64,000 bases of DNA from Lachnospiraceae bacterium (GCA_902363555.1 CABJAM010000005.1:248001-312000); one strand, 5' to 3'. Shown: positions 7,510-15,221, counted from the stretch's first letter. Program-made: numbers and translations. Notes: a model not told the origin generated them from the sequence alone.

Positions 7510-8085
7510 GTCTATGATTACCTTAACAGATGAACATTTGCCACTATTGCATTGGCTTTCAGAAACACTACAAGCGGCAATTCCTAATGTGATATTCAAC
7601 AATGCTTTTAATATGATTTTATCACCAGCTTCAGAAATAGGCTTTTCTACTGAGATATTACCGTCAGTATTGATTTTCGTGTGCATAAATAGATTAATAG
7701 GTGTAATAATTGGCCGTTGTTCTTCGAGTGCATTATTGATATTATCCAAACAGTTTCGATGTCCTTTACCATTATGGTAGAAATAATCATACATTTCTGG
7801 TCGGCAACATGGATGTATTAAATCATGTTCGCCAACATCATCAGAAAGAACTTCCATCATAGGTGTATATAAGTTTGTATAAATAGTGTCCCCAATTTTT
7901 AATTTTAAAGATTCATTACAGTCAATCGTCACTCCGGTTGAAAGAAACTCATTCGGTTTATCTGTTACTTCTGCAAAAAAGTCAACCACTTGACCACCCT
8001 CAATGTCAACCACTGTAATACTTTGTCCTTGCTGAACATCAATTTTTATTCCTGAACATGCTGGTATTATATACTCTTTGCTCAT
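7507..8085 (-). CDS. DUF1989 (urea carboxylase-associated) family protein
   Basis: A 192-residue member of the urea carboxylase/allophanate-associated DUF1989 family. Landmarks are the strand IDVQQGQSITVVDIEGGQVVDFFA, the S-x-G-x-T motif (LSTGVTIDCNESLKL), the HDLIHPCCRPEMYD segment and the late INLFMHTKI block. Relatives sit next to urea or guanidine-degrading enzymes and may be part of a guanidine carboxylase system, but no such partner is present here. The ATG at 8085 follows GGAGGCG by six bases; the upstream in-frame ATG overlaps that site. It is a solitary unit in the array. Confidence 0.8.
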   Translation of the reverse strand: MSKEYIIPACSGIKIDVQQGQSITVVDIEGGQVVDFFAEVTDKPNEFLSTGVTIDCNESLKLKIGDTIYTNLYTPMMEVLSDDVGEHDLIHPCCRPEMYDYFYHNGKGHRNCLDNINNALEEQRPIITPINLFMHTKINTDGNISVEKPISEAGDKIILKALLNITLGIAACSVSESQCNSGKCSSVKVIID

Positions 8086-8096
8086 TATTCTCGCCT

Positions 8097-8137
8097 CCAT
8101 ATATTCCGATTTTTCTATCCAGATAAACTGGGATTTA
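8097..8137. repeat. Array spacer with CCAG/CTGG hairpin
   Basis: CCAG-ATAAA-CTGG (8119-8131) is the inner stem. The surrounding 36 bases match the spacer at 4374-4409 at 30 positions. Both lie directly downstream of unrelated membrane-protein genes and directly upstream of a GGAGG site. Confidence 0.65.
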
Positions 8138-8596
8138 TCAAATTATAAAATTGACTACTCCATATATCAAATGGCAAATCGTAAAAACCGAAATAGGAAT
8201 AATTGCTATTCCATTCTTCCTATCAACGGCAAAAAACAAAAAAGCTAAACATGGTGAAACAGTCAATCCTAAAATAACAATTGCATTTACTATACCAATA
8301 TAATAAACTATCCAACTTGTAAAATACAGTAAACAGCAACCTGCTACAATGATAATAAAAGGTGTTCCGCACATTTTTTTACTTTCTCTGTTTCTAAAAA
8401 TACATAAGGCGGAAATCATCAATACTTGACACACAGAAGCTACTGTATCAAACGTTTCTGTAATTGAATTTACCCTTAATATATCGTTTGGCGCAGGTAT
8501 AGCAAACCAAATAAAATTAGGTATCATAACAATTAGGAATAGCAGTAATCCCTCAATATTAAAGCTTAACTTATATTTTTTTAACATCTGCATCAT
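8138..8596 (-). CDS. Small polytopic membrane protein, unknown function
   Basis: A 152-residue hydrophobic protein with about five membrane segments (GLLLFLIVMIPNFIWFAI, VASVCQVLMISALCIF, FIIIVAGCCLLYFTSWIVYY, VNAIVILGLTVSPCLAFLFFA, and a C-terminal ISVFTICHLIYGVVNFI). The pattern PNFIWFAIPAPNDILR near residues 25-40 is probably the first loop. I do not recognise the family. There are two possible ATG starts at 8596 and 8593 with only weak ribosome-site matches. It stands alone between hairpin spacers. Confidence 0.65.
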   Translation of the reverse strand: MMQMLKKYKLSFNIEGLLLFLIVMIPNFIWFAIPAPNDILRVNSITETFDTVASVCQVLMISALCIFRNRESKKMCGTPFIIIVAGCCLLYFTSWIVYYIGIVNAIVILGLTVSPCLAFLFFAVDRKNGIAIIPISVFTICHLIYGVVNFII

Positions 8597-8634
8597 CTCA
8601 CAAATTCTAATTTCTTAAGTCGCCAAACCAACAT

Positions 8635-8895
8635 TTACTTTTCTTTAATACTATCACTAAATTGCTTTAAATCAAGTTTAACTTCATCCGAAAGTTTATC
8701 ATAATCAATATTATCAATTGCGCCTTGTAATGCATATAGATGAACTAAGCATACGTTTGGATATTTTTCTTTTAATTGATAAAACACTTCTTTACTCCCT
8801 ATTCTAATTAAATCTTCCGATGAAGCAACACCAATTGATAAAAGCTTTGTTTTCATTTCTTTTCCAATATTTAACATGCTATCTAAACTTCTCAT
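8635..8895 (-). CDS. TfoX/Sxy C-terminal domain protein
   Basis: An 86-residue protein that is only the C-terminal domain of the TfoX/Sxy competence-regulator family: SMLNIGKEMKTKLLSIGVASSEDLIRIGS is the helix-hairpin-helix-like start and the YPNVCLVHLYALQGAI segment completes it. Free-standing copies are common in clostridia and are not proven competence factors. The ATG at 8895 is preferred because AAAAGGAG lies seven bases upstream; the in-frame TTG at 8913 precedes that site. The unit lies between two spacers. Confidence 0.8.
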   Translation of the reverse strand: MRSLDSMLNIGKEMKTKLLSIGVASSEDLIRIGSKEVFYQLKEKYPNVCLVHLYALQGAIDNIDYDKLSDEVKLDLKQFSDSIKEK

Positions 8896-8910
8896 AAAAT
8901 ATCTCCTTTT

Positions 8911-8946
8911 CAACTTCTGATTTACCCGTTTATAAACTGAAAGTTG
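8911..8946. repeat. Array spacer: nested hairpin with one unpaired base
   Basis: CAACTTC (8911-8917) pairs with GAAAGTTG (8939-8946), leaving one extra A unpaired in the right arm, and encloses the perfect palindrome GTTTATAAAC (8928-8937). Long imperfect stems with extrahelical bases are the hallmark of integron attC sites. The core is shared with the spacer at 3372-3411. Confidence 0.6.
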
Positions 8947-8948
8947 TA

Positions 8949-9485
8949 TTACTTTTTTGCTGTTATAAGATATAGCGACTTCATCGTATTTGGGATAAGC
9001 CTTACACTAATATCCTCAAATCCTGCCGTGTTTAAATATCCGCTTATTCTTTTTTTATCTGTAAAGGAGCCACCATCTAATACTTGCATTAACAATCCAA
9101 GAATACGATTGCTCATCCAATCTTCAAGCAACGGATCACCGATTATAAGCCTGCCACCTTTTTTTAGAACTCGATATATTTCGCTAATTCCTTTGCTTTT
9201 TTCTTTCCAGTGATGTAACGACAGTACGGTAATAACTAAGTCAAACGATTCTAAAGCAAAGGGCAGTTGTTCCACACTTCCTTTAATAAATGTTATATTA
9301 TCAGATGAAACCAACTTGGGAATAGAAGTGTCAATAGCAGTAATATCGCTACGAGGAAATGTGGCAGAAACCGCTTGAGTAAATGACCCATTTCCGAAGC
9401 CGACATCTAAAATAGTCTGCGGAATTGTCTGTAAACAACTAATTTCATTTAAAACCGCATAATGTATCGTTCTCAATCTCTTCAC
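8949..9485 (-). CDS. Class I SAM-dependent methyltransferase
   Basis: A 178-residue methyltransferase with motif I ILDVGFGNGSFTQAV near residues 26-40, the acidic residue at ITAIDTSIPK, and the post-I segment DLVITVLSLHHWKEK. The conserved ILGLLMQVLDGGSFTDKKRISGYL region points to the Methyltransf_11 group. It begins at a GTG (9485) with no clear Shine-Dalgarno and lacks the 20-30 residues that usually precede motif I, so the 5' end may have been cut when the unit was formed. Substrate unknown. Confidence 0.78.
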   Translation of the reverse strand: MKRLRTIHYAVLNEISCLQTIPQTILDVGFGNGSFTQAVSATFPRSDITAIDTSIPKLVSSDNITFIKGSVEQLPFALESFDLVITVLSLHHWKEKSKGISEIYRVLKKGGRLIIGDPLLEDWMSNRILGLLMQVLDGGSFTDKKRISGYLNTAGFEDISVRLIPNTMKSLYLITAKK

Positions 9486-9492
9486 CTCAATC

Positions 9493-9529
9493 CCATATTC
9501 TGAATATCCAAATAGTCAGATATATTCTA
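9493..9529. repeat. Array spacer: hairpin with a single bulged base
   Basis: ATATTCTGA (9495-9503) pairs with TCAGATATAT (9516-9525) over nine pairs with one extra base unpaired and a 12-base loop. This is the same imperfect-stem design as the 8911-8946 spacer but with a different sequence. It lies between the GNAT fragment and the methyltransferase. Confidence 0.55.
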
Positions 9530-9808
9530 AAATTGTCGTTTTAGATAAACCATATCAACTAATTGAATACCATCTTCAAACATTGGATGATCATAATTAT
9601 CGATAAAAAAATCCTTTACCCTGTGCGATTCTTCAAAACCACAGTTATGATAGAAGGAAAGAACAGAGGGGCAGTCTCCAGTTCCGACAAATAGAGTATT
9701 ACAATCGAAATAATGAGCAACGAGAAAATCTATTAATTTTTTCCCGTAACCTTTTCGTTGATACACAGGCAATACAGCAATGTTTTTTTCAATGCTACAG
9801 ACCGGACA
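9527..9808 (-). pseudogene. GNAT acetyltransferase, C-terminal fragment
   Basis: The frame from 9808 to the stop at 9527 encodes the second half of a GNAT protein: CSIEKNIAVLPVYQRKGYGKKL, where the Q/R-x-x-G-x-G/A acetyl-CoA motif is intact, followed by CPSVLSFYHNCGFEESHR and a C-terminal strand. The frame is closed upstream by an in-frame stop at 9809-9811, and no N-terminal domain can be found before the next gene. It is about 90 residues against the usual 150-170, so it is a remnant. Confidence 0.75.
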
Positions 9809-9869
9809 TTAAGTTTCAGAAAAATAAAACTCACTAAAACAACTTAAACACCATTTTAAATGAGATTTA

Positions 9870-10322
9870 TTACAATACTTTTACCATCTGCATTTCTCTA
9901 AATTGCTTATCTAAAAATGTGTATACGACCTCTTTAACTTCCACAAAACCAATATTGGAATACATTTTGCGCGCAACTGCGTTATCCAGAGACACACTGA
10001 TATACAGTTTATCGGCATTGTGCTTTTTCTTAAAATAATCAAGAAACGCTACGACTGCCCGTTTCCCATACCCTTTCCCCTGGAACTGTTTGCCGATCAT
10101 AAAACGACTCATAGACCACCCTGGAAAAGTATCATCGTAATCATACAAAACAAAGCCTACCATCGTTTCTTCGTGATAGATGCCCAAAACATATAATCCA
10201 TCTTCATAAGCAGCTTCAATCAACGACTGTTTGTTATCTGCAACAAACCCTACTTGACTGTCATCGACAGTCAATATCATACAATCCCAATAGTTTGATC
10301 TGCCAATTTCTCTAAATTCCAT
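9870..10322 (-). CDS. GNAT acetyltransferase, diamine/spermidine acetyltransferase-like
   Basis: A 150-residue GNAT protein resembling BltD/SpeG-type polyamine acetyltransferases. The glycine-rich acetyl-CoA site is FMIGKQFQGKGYGKRAVVAF near residues 76-95, and the closing VSLDNAVARKMYSNIGF motif near 111-127 is typical of that group. It would acetylate a polyamine or similar amine using acetyl-CoA. GAGG lies five bases before the ATG at 10322. A hairpin spacer follows upstream. Confidence 0.85.
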   Translation of the reverse strand: MEFREIGRSNYWDCMILTVDDSQVGFVADNKQSLIEAAYEDGLYVLGIYHEETMVGFVLYDYDDTFPGWSMSRFMIGKQFQGKGYGKRAVVAFLDYFKKKHNADKLYISVSLDNAVARKMYSNIGFVEVKEVVYTFLDKQFREMQMVKVL

Positions 10323-10325
10323 TTT

Positions 10326-10370
10326 AACCTCATAAATTCCGTTTTACCTCTCCAGGTAAACTATAAATTA
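10326..10370. repeat. Array spacer with GTTTTACC/GGTAAAC hairpin
   Basis: GTTTTACC (10341-10348) and GGTAAAC (10355-10361) form a stem with a six-base loop TCTCCA. It keeps the shared AAATTCCG block next to the ribosome site and the ATAAATTATC end, but the stem differs from other spacers on both sides, meaning structure is kept while sequence changes. Confidence 0.6.
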
Positions 10371-10435
10371 TCGTTCCTGCCTACGCATAGGTGTATATGT
10401 ATCCTTCCATTCCGCATAACGAATAAACGCTCCGT

Positions 10436-11266
10436 TTATCTCCAAGTCACAGGATAATCCAAATGCCCCGGCAGTAAGGTCTTATGATTCCCCCTGGCCG
10501 AATTTACCTGCACCTGCGTAAGAAAAACACACTCCCTCAAATCCGCATTGCTAAAATTTGCATCTCTTGTATCTGCGCCTAAAAAATTGGTGCCATCCAA
10601 GCGACAACCGGAAAAATCGCAGGCGATCAGTAATTTCATACTTAGATTTTGGCCATCCATCCTTTTATTTTTAAAAGACTTTCCGAAAAGCTCCAGTGGC
10701 AGCCGCTGATCCCGTTTCGGAAATTGATTTTCAACACATGCGCAAACCTCTTTCAATAATATATTTGCCTGTTCCCGATAACTATCAACGTCCAATCGAC
10801 AAATCTCCTCCGGCGTCAGGCTGCAAAGTTTATCGTTTTCATTTAGTCGAGTATCGATGTCCTTCCATAAACTTTTCGCACAGGTTATAGTCATCGCCTC
10901 AAGCAAATAATAGCGGATCTGGAAAAGCTGGAATACCTTAATAAATGTTTCAAATAATTCATTTGCCCTGCCCGGTGCCGACTTCCAGTCCTCTCCATGA
11001 AACAGGCATTGAGTGACATATTGGCCCGCACCGAAACAGTCGTAACCGATACAGCCTTTCATTTTTCTTTTATCCAGATCCGGATGTATTTTACATTTAA
11101 AATCCTTTTCCAGATGCATGCACGGCTTTCCTGCCGGTTTGTTTTGCGGAAATCCATCCATTTTAGAAAAGTATAGAGCCGTACAGCACAGGCCGCAGCA
11201 GTCAGCACAATGCGCTTTTAATTCATTTAATTTCATTGAATAACTATTATCCTCATGTAATTTCAT
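10436..11266 (-). CDS. Pentapeptide-repeat protein with N-terminal cysteine cluster
   Basis: A 276-residue protein in two parts. Residues 19-28 carry CADCCGLCC, followed by further cysteines (KPCMH, FKCKIH, KGCIGYDC), a pattern that looks metal-binding and resembles the YkgJ-type CxxCxxxC proteins. Residues 205-265 contain tandem pentapeptide repeats (CDFSGCRLDGTNFLGADTRD then NFSNADLREC), which fold as a right-handed beta helix; some pentapeptide proteins protect DNA gyrase from quinolones. The function here is unknown. GGGG lies before the ATG at 11266. GC content is closer to that of the core genome. Confidence 0.75.
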   Translation of the reverse strand: MKLHEDNSYSMKLNELKAHCADCCGLCCTALYFSKMDGFPQNKPAGKPCMHLEKDFKCKIHPDLDKRKMKGCIGYDCFGAGQYVTQCLFHGEDWKSAPGRANELFETFIKVFQLFQIRYYLLEAMTITCAKSLWKDIDTRLNENDKLCSLTPEEICRLDVDSYREQANILLKEVCACVENQFPKRDQRLPLELFGKSFKNKRMDGQNLSMKLLIACDFSGCRLDGTNFLGADTRDANFSNADLRECVFLTQVQVNSARGNHKTLLPGHLDYPVTWR

Positions 11267-11332
11267 ACACTTTACCCCTTTAAGATGAACACTTCATAAT
11301 TCTCTTCACCGTTAAAATACTTAACAAATATT

Positions 11333-12100
11333 TTAATAATCGCAGATTTCATACGCCGTATATTCATGGTCCAAATGATAACCCAGCTTTTGCGCCAGCC
11401 CCACAGACCAAAGATTCTGTGCATCCCAACTGGGGTATAGCTTCCTCTTAAGGCACTCCAGAATCAGCCGCGCACCGCAGGCATAGGCAAGCCCCTGACG
11501 GCGGTACTCCGTCTTTGTATCAATTTCGATTTCAATACCATCGTTATACCGCGTATAGGAAGATGCCCCGGCAACAATCTGCCCGTCTTTAAGCACCGCC
11601 GCCCCTATACCAAGTTGCGCATACTTTTCATATGTATCAAACTGAGAAACAAGGTCACAGCTCCAACGGCTGGCTTTGCACTGCGCATAAATTTCTGCAT
11701 CAATCATCCGTAATGTATAGCCCTTTGGTAAGGATTCCACTGCCGTTTGCAAATTTTCCCATTGGAAAACATCCGGCTCCTTTTTAATCGCGTAACGGCT
11801 CACACGTTTAGCTTTATTTCCATAGCACTGTTCGATCAACTGTGACCATCGCTCATTTTGCGGAACCATGATCACAAAACCACTTGCGCATTCCTCCGGC
11901 TTATACATTACCAGCTCCCTGTCAGGATTCCCCGCAAAGAAGCAGAAATCTGCAATAATGGCCATGGCCGATGACGGGTGCGCCGGATCATCCGCATAGA
12001 TGCATCCCATAATCTTTTGCAGACAGGACCATATAAGCGTTTCCTGCCAATGGCTAAAAAGGGGCATTACTTTTTGCGTATCCTCGATTTTATATATCAT
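11333..12100 (-). CDS. GNAT acetyltransferase of the PF12746-like type
   Basis: A 255-residue two-part acetyltransferase. The N-terminal half (WSCLQKIMGCIYADD, SSAMAIIADFCFFAGNPDREL) is the extra domain of the GNAT_acetyltran family, and the C-terminal half has the motif TEYRRQGLAYACGARLILEC with the acetyl-CoA loop RRQGLA, then WSVGLAQKLGYHL. Such proteins acetylate antibiotics or small amines in some bacilli; the substrate here is unknown. Its ATG at 12100 overlaps the previous gene's TGA by four bases (ATGA), so the two acetyltransferases are translationally coupled. Confidence 0.85.
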   Translation of the reverse strand: MIYKIEDTQKVMPLFSHWQETLIWSCLQKIMGCIYADDPAHPSSAMAIIADFCFFAGNPDRELVMYKPEECASGFVIMVPQNERWSQLIEQCYGNKAKRVSRYAIKKEPDVFQWENLQTAVESLPKGYTLRMIDAEIYAQCKASRWSCDLVSQFDTYEKYAQLGIGAAVLKDGQIVAGASSYTRYNDGIEIEIDTKTEYRRQGLAYACGARLILECLKRKLYPSWDAQNLWSVGLAQKLGYHLDHEYTAYEICDY

Positions 12101-12714
12101 ACACTATTAATTCCTTTCAAAAAATATCGGTCAAATTCTTTAACCTCATTGCAGTGCAATTGTTCATTAAAAATATCGGATTCATAAAATTTTCCTCCAC
12201 TTGCACCATTCAGGTAATTACTTTTCAATTCCATTGCCATAAACGCCGGGTAATTATGTCCAAAGCAATCCGTCACACCATAGTCTGAGGCCTCGACAAA
12301 ACCAAATTGAGGATAGTATTCCGGTCGTCCAAAAAACATAATAGCACCGTAATCCATTTCACGTGCCCTATCAATAAAAGTATTAAGTAATGCTTTCCCA
12401 ACACCTTTTCTTTGATACTCTGGCAAGACGCTTAACGGACCAAAATTAAGAACTTTTATTGAACTATTTTTTGGCAATTCTATACACGCTTTACTTCCGA
12501 TAATATGCCCTACAATTTTTCCATTATATTCAGCTACAAAACTTAACTCCTGTATCCCATCTCTTTTGCGTAATTTATGAACCATCCAATGCTCAAAAGG
12601 ACATCCAATACCACCCTTCTCCACCCTTCCGGGATATGAAAATGCCTGCCGTGTAATCAACTCAACTTGTTTGAAATCCTCTTCACGTTCAATTCTTACA
12701 ACTATATTTTCCAA
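12097..12714 (-). CDS. GNAT acetyltransferase, YhbS-like
   Basis: A 205-residue GNAT protein of the predicted-acetyltransferase group COG3153: VRIEREEDFKQVELITRQAF start, GPLSVLPEYQRKGVGKALL acetyl-CoA site near residues 99-117, and the characteristic GRPEYYPQFGF segment. It starts at a TTG (12714) with GAGGGG six bases upstream. It is coupled by a four-base overlap to the following acetyltransferase gene, giving the only clear two-gene operon in the array. Confidence 0.85.
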   Translation of the reverse strand: MENIVVRIEREEDFKQVELITRQAFSYPGRVEKGGIGCPFEHWMVHKLRKRDGIQELSFVAEYNGKIVGHIIGSKACIELPKNSSIKVLNFGPLSVLPEYQRKGVGKALLNTFIDRAREMDYGAIMFFGRPEYYPQFGFVEASDYGVTDCFGHNYPAFMAMELKSNYLNGASGGKFYESDIFNEQLHCNEVKEFDRYFLKGINSV

Positions 12715-12776
12715 TTAAATCCCCTCACAATTTAGTTCACTGATCTAAAATATACACACCTTTTACACAATAAGAG

Positions 12777-12788
12777 CATTAATGCTGT
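12777..12788. repeat. Perfect palindrome AGCATTAATGCT
   Basis: A 12-base perfect palindrome in the 86-base spacer between the TTG-started acetyltransferase and the methyltransferase-like membrane protein. A second dyad (ATTTAG and CTAAAAT, about 12731-12748) lies nearer the ribosome site, giving the spacer two hairpins. Confidence 0.4.
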
Positions 12789-12800
12789 TCAAAAGAAAAT

Positions 12801-13379
12801 CTATTTTCTCCCCAAATACCTGCAAACCGACCTCCGGTACGCCTCGTATGCCTCGCCAAACACCCCAGGCAGGTACCGTTCCTCCTGCAATATCTGCAAA
12901 TGAAGCATAATCATAGCAAAGAGAGTAAATATAAGCAGCACCGGGTTGAAATACATTAAAAGCAGCCCGATATACGTCAGATCAAATCCTACAAATGCAG
13001 GATTTCTGCTGATTTTATAAATACCTTCGGTCACCATCTCCGTCTTATCCGATTCAGGTATACCGGCCCTCCAGCTATCACGCATCGTATATACAGAAAT
13101 CACAAAAAACATACATCCCACGCAGGCAATAATCATCCCTGCATATCTAAGCCACGTCGGTGACGCATTAAAATCCCAAAAAAGACTTACAAGCTCCACA
13201 ACAACGATCGCATACGTTGCAATTTTCATCAGTACTTCAATCATAAACAGCGTTCCGCTCTTTTTTCCTCTGGCAATCTGGTCCGTCCTGATCCCCTTTC
13301 TTTTTTGAGATATCATCTTTCCCAGATAGGTTCCATAAAAAATGAGCATTATCATTATTCCGGCTATTTTAAAAATCAT
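12801..13379 (-). CDS. Isoprenylcysteine carboxylmethyltransferase/PEMT-family membrane methyltransferase
   Basis: A 192-residue integral membrane protein with about five helices. The C-terminal signature is clear: MVTEGIYKISRNPAFVGFDL followed by a hydrophobic helix and EERYLPGVFGEAYEAYRRSV, the SAM-binding RxPxxxxx...EE...Y pattern of the ICMT/phospholipid methyltransferase family. Bacterial members methylate lipids or unknown small molecules. The ATG at 13379 has GGAG six bases upstream; an ATG at 13391 is also possible. Confidence 0.8.
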   Translation of the reverse strand: MIFKIAGIMIMLIFYGTYLGKMISQKRKGIRTDQIARGKKSGTLFMIEVLMKIATYAIVVVELVSLFWDFNASPTWLRYAGMIIACVGCMFFVISVYTMRDSWRAGIPESDKTEMVTEGIYKISRNPAFVGFDLTYIGLLLMYFNPVLLIFTLFAMIMLHLQILQEERYLPGVFGEAYEAYRRSVCRYLGRK

Positions 13380-13429
13380 ATCAATCTCCATTTCCAGTTC
13401 GGCTAATAAATACTGCCACCTTCATCGGT

Positions 13430-14182
13430 TCAAGGGCGAACAGAACAATTTTTGATAATCCAGACCAACCAATTTGTAAATTCGACAGCTAAATGTTTTT
13501 GATGGGCATTAACGATCATTTTCGGGCACAATGCCGGAAATTCAACGGCTAATCTACACTCTATTCCGGCAGACGTATTTCTGAATTGATGTCTTACGCC
13601 ACCTATGATCGTTCCATCTTTTAATTTTGCCACCCCCGCCGACTGGTGCGTAAATTGAGGGTTTTTAGGCTCTGTAAGGCCATTTTCGTCACCAAATGTA
13701 ATAAAAAATTGTACTGGGATCGGGGCATTCCCGGTTGTTTCAATAACTTCCAAAACGCCGTTTTTATCAGGTGTTAATACATAATGCTCCGGATAAACTG
13801 ATAGATTCACTTTGCGATTTTCCTCTGTAGCTTCTACCATCAACGAATCCAGTACATGACTAAATTTATCAGCAGTTATTCCCTTTGCTGTGATCGTTGT
13901 TCTGGCAACACGTCGTCTTTTTCCAGATAGAATACCGGCAATTTTCATCACGTACCGGCTAAAAAATAATTTTTTACTCAAAATTGTCCGAATCTCATCA
14001 TCAGATTTTTGAACTTTCAGTTCCGTTAATTTCCTGCTCATTTCTGACAATGTTACATTTTTAGGGATTTTTATATGCAAAGCTTTGTATGCTTTTTTTA
14101 TTCTCTGCTTTTTCCAGTTATACATATCCCGTTTAGTAAACTGCTTTCCGTTAATTATGACTTTTATGTTTCCTTCTTTCAT
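13430..14182 (-). CDS. Protein of unknown function (250 aa)
   Basis: I do not recognise this protein. The first 100 residues are strongly basic (QFTKRDMYNWKKQRIKKAYKAL, KLFFSRYVMKIAGILSGKRRRV) and may bind nucleic acid or membrane. The remainder is a soluble mixed alpha/beta segment ending WLVWIIKNCSVRP. GGAGG lies 10 bases before the ATG at 14182. It is flanked upstream by a spacer with a perfect seven-base hairpin at 14217-14236, so it may be the last cassette-like unit on this side. Confidence 0.6.
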   Translation of the reverse strand: MKEGNIKVIINGKQFTKRDMYNWKKQRIKKAYKALHIKIPKNVTLSEMSRKLTELKVQKSDDEIRTILSKKLFFSRYVMKIAGILSGKRRRVARTTITAKGITADKFSHVLDSLMVEATEENRKVNLSVYPEHYVLTPDKNGVLEVIETTGNAPIPVQFFITFGDENGLTEPKNPQFTHQSAGVAKLKDGTIIGGVRHQFRNTSAGIECRLAVEFPALCPKMIVNAHQKHLAVEFTNWLVWIIKNCSVRP

Positions 14183-14216
14183 TACACTTTGATCCTCCTG
14201 ACTTCCGTTTTATTGA

Positions 14217-14236
14217 ATAAATCCGTTGCGATTTAT
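14217..14236. repeat. Inverted repeat ATAAATC-CGTTGC-GATTTAT
   Basis: Seven-base perfect arms with a six-base loop in the 94-base spacer upstream of the unknown gene at 13430. Read on the minus strand, the sequence words around it (ATAAATC, CGGAAGTC) echo the other array spacers. It may mark the right-hand end of the hairpin-spacer series. Confidence 0.45.
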
Positions 14237-14276
14237 ATTCCTGTTGTTTTCGCATAGCCTTTCGGCCGATCCGTTT

Positions 14277-15221
14277 TTACATATTCGCTAAAAGTATAAA
14301 AACATTTCCCTGCACATCCAGAAAATCAAATGGAGCAAGCTTGCAGACATCAAAAAGCATGCTGTCATTTACTCTCAATAACATTGCCGGATATGGATGG
14401 ACAGTTATCTCCCCATCGTTATTGATATCCACAGAACACACCGTATGCCGGGGTGGCACCTCTCTGTTTTCAATATCAAAAGTTTCATTTCCCCGCATAA
14501 CCAAATAATTACGTCCTACTTTTAAAGGAAAGCATAATCCTGAACTTTTTGGATTTATCCCCTCCCAGATTTGCAGCCAGGCATCAGCGGGGCCTGACGA
14601 AACAGGCATCATCATCTTTAATGGATGAAGCTTATCCTTTCCGTAAAAAGGGGGTCCTTCTTTATAGTCCAATATAAAACATTCAGTATCCTTCCACTCC
14701 GTATAATCCAGCACTGTAACCAGCGATGAAAGTATCGGGTCATTTTGGATTGCCGGCAGATAACTGTGATAATAAAAATTAATGTCCGCCGGAGAAGCCA
14801 GCGTCTCCCCCTCATAATAAAATTGTTTATGGACACAGGTTCTCTCCTCCGGATAATTTACAGGCGGCGTATGGAATCCTGCTAAATTAAGTTCGCTCAA
14901 TCGATAATACTGTTCGACGATTACCATCCTGCCATCCGACTGCCGGCACGCCGTATAGGACATACCGCGCCAGGTCGACAAAGCCCATGTATCTATAATG
15001 CTGTAAGTTCCATTCAGGCCTCGGAGAACGGTTTCCCGGGGCAGCCTTTTGCCATCACAAAACGGGCAGTCCTCGTAAGAACTCTTTTTATTGGAATCTT
15101 TCGGCGGATATTGTATCGTACGGACTTTTTCCTGTATTCCGCCGCTATCCTTACAAATCGGACATTGTTCAAACTTCTCTTTATCATAAAAATGCCCATT
15201 CGGACAACGTGCCAGCTCCAT
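14277..15221 (-). CDS. Zinc-ribbon protein with weak kinase-like pattern
   Basis: A 314-residue soluble protein. It starts MELARCPNGHFYD and has paired cysteines CPNGH-CPIC within residues 6-23 and a second CPFC near 52-55, so one or two zinc ribbons are likely. The stretch from GLNGTYSIIDTWAL through MVIVEQYYRLSE to ECFILDYKEGPP has the order of a protein-kinase N-lobe and hinge, but no HRD or DFG residues are visible; if related, it is an inactive relative. The ATG at 15221 has AAGGGGG six bases upstream. Similar zinc-ribbon starts occur in clostridial FHA/kinase-linked proteins. Confidence 0.55.
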   Translation of the reverse strand: MELARCPNGHFYDKEKFEQCPICKDSGGIQEKVRTIQYPPKDSNKKSSYEDCPFCDGKRLPRETVLRGLNGTYSIIDTWALSTWRGMSYTACRQSDGRMVIVEQYYRLSELNLAGFHTPPVNYPEERTCVHKQFYYEGETLASPADINFYYHSYLPAIQNDPILSSLVTVLDYTEWKDTECFILDYKEGPPFYGKDKLHPLKMMMPVSSGPADAWLQIWEGINPKSSGLCFPLKVGRNYLVMRGNETFDIENREVPPRHTVCSVDINNDGEITVHPYPAMLLRVNDSMLFDVCKLAPFDFLDVQGNVFILLANM

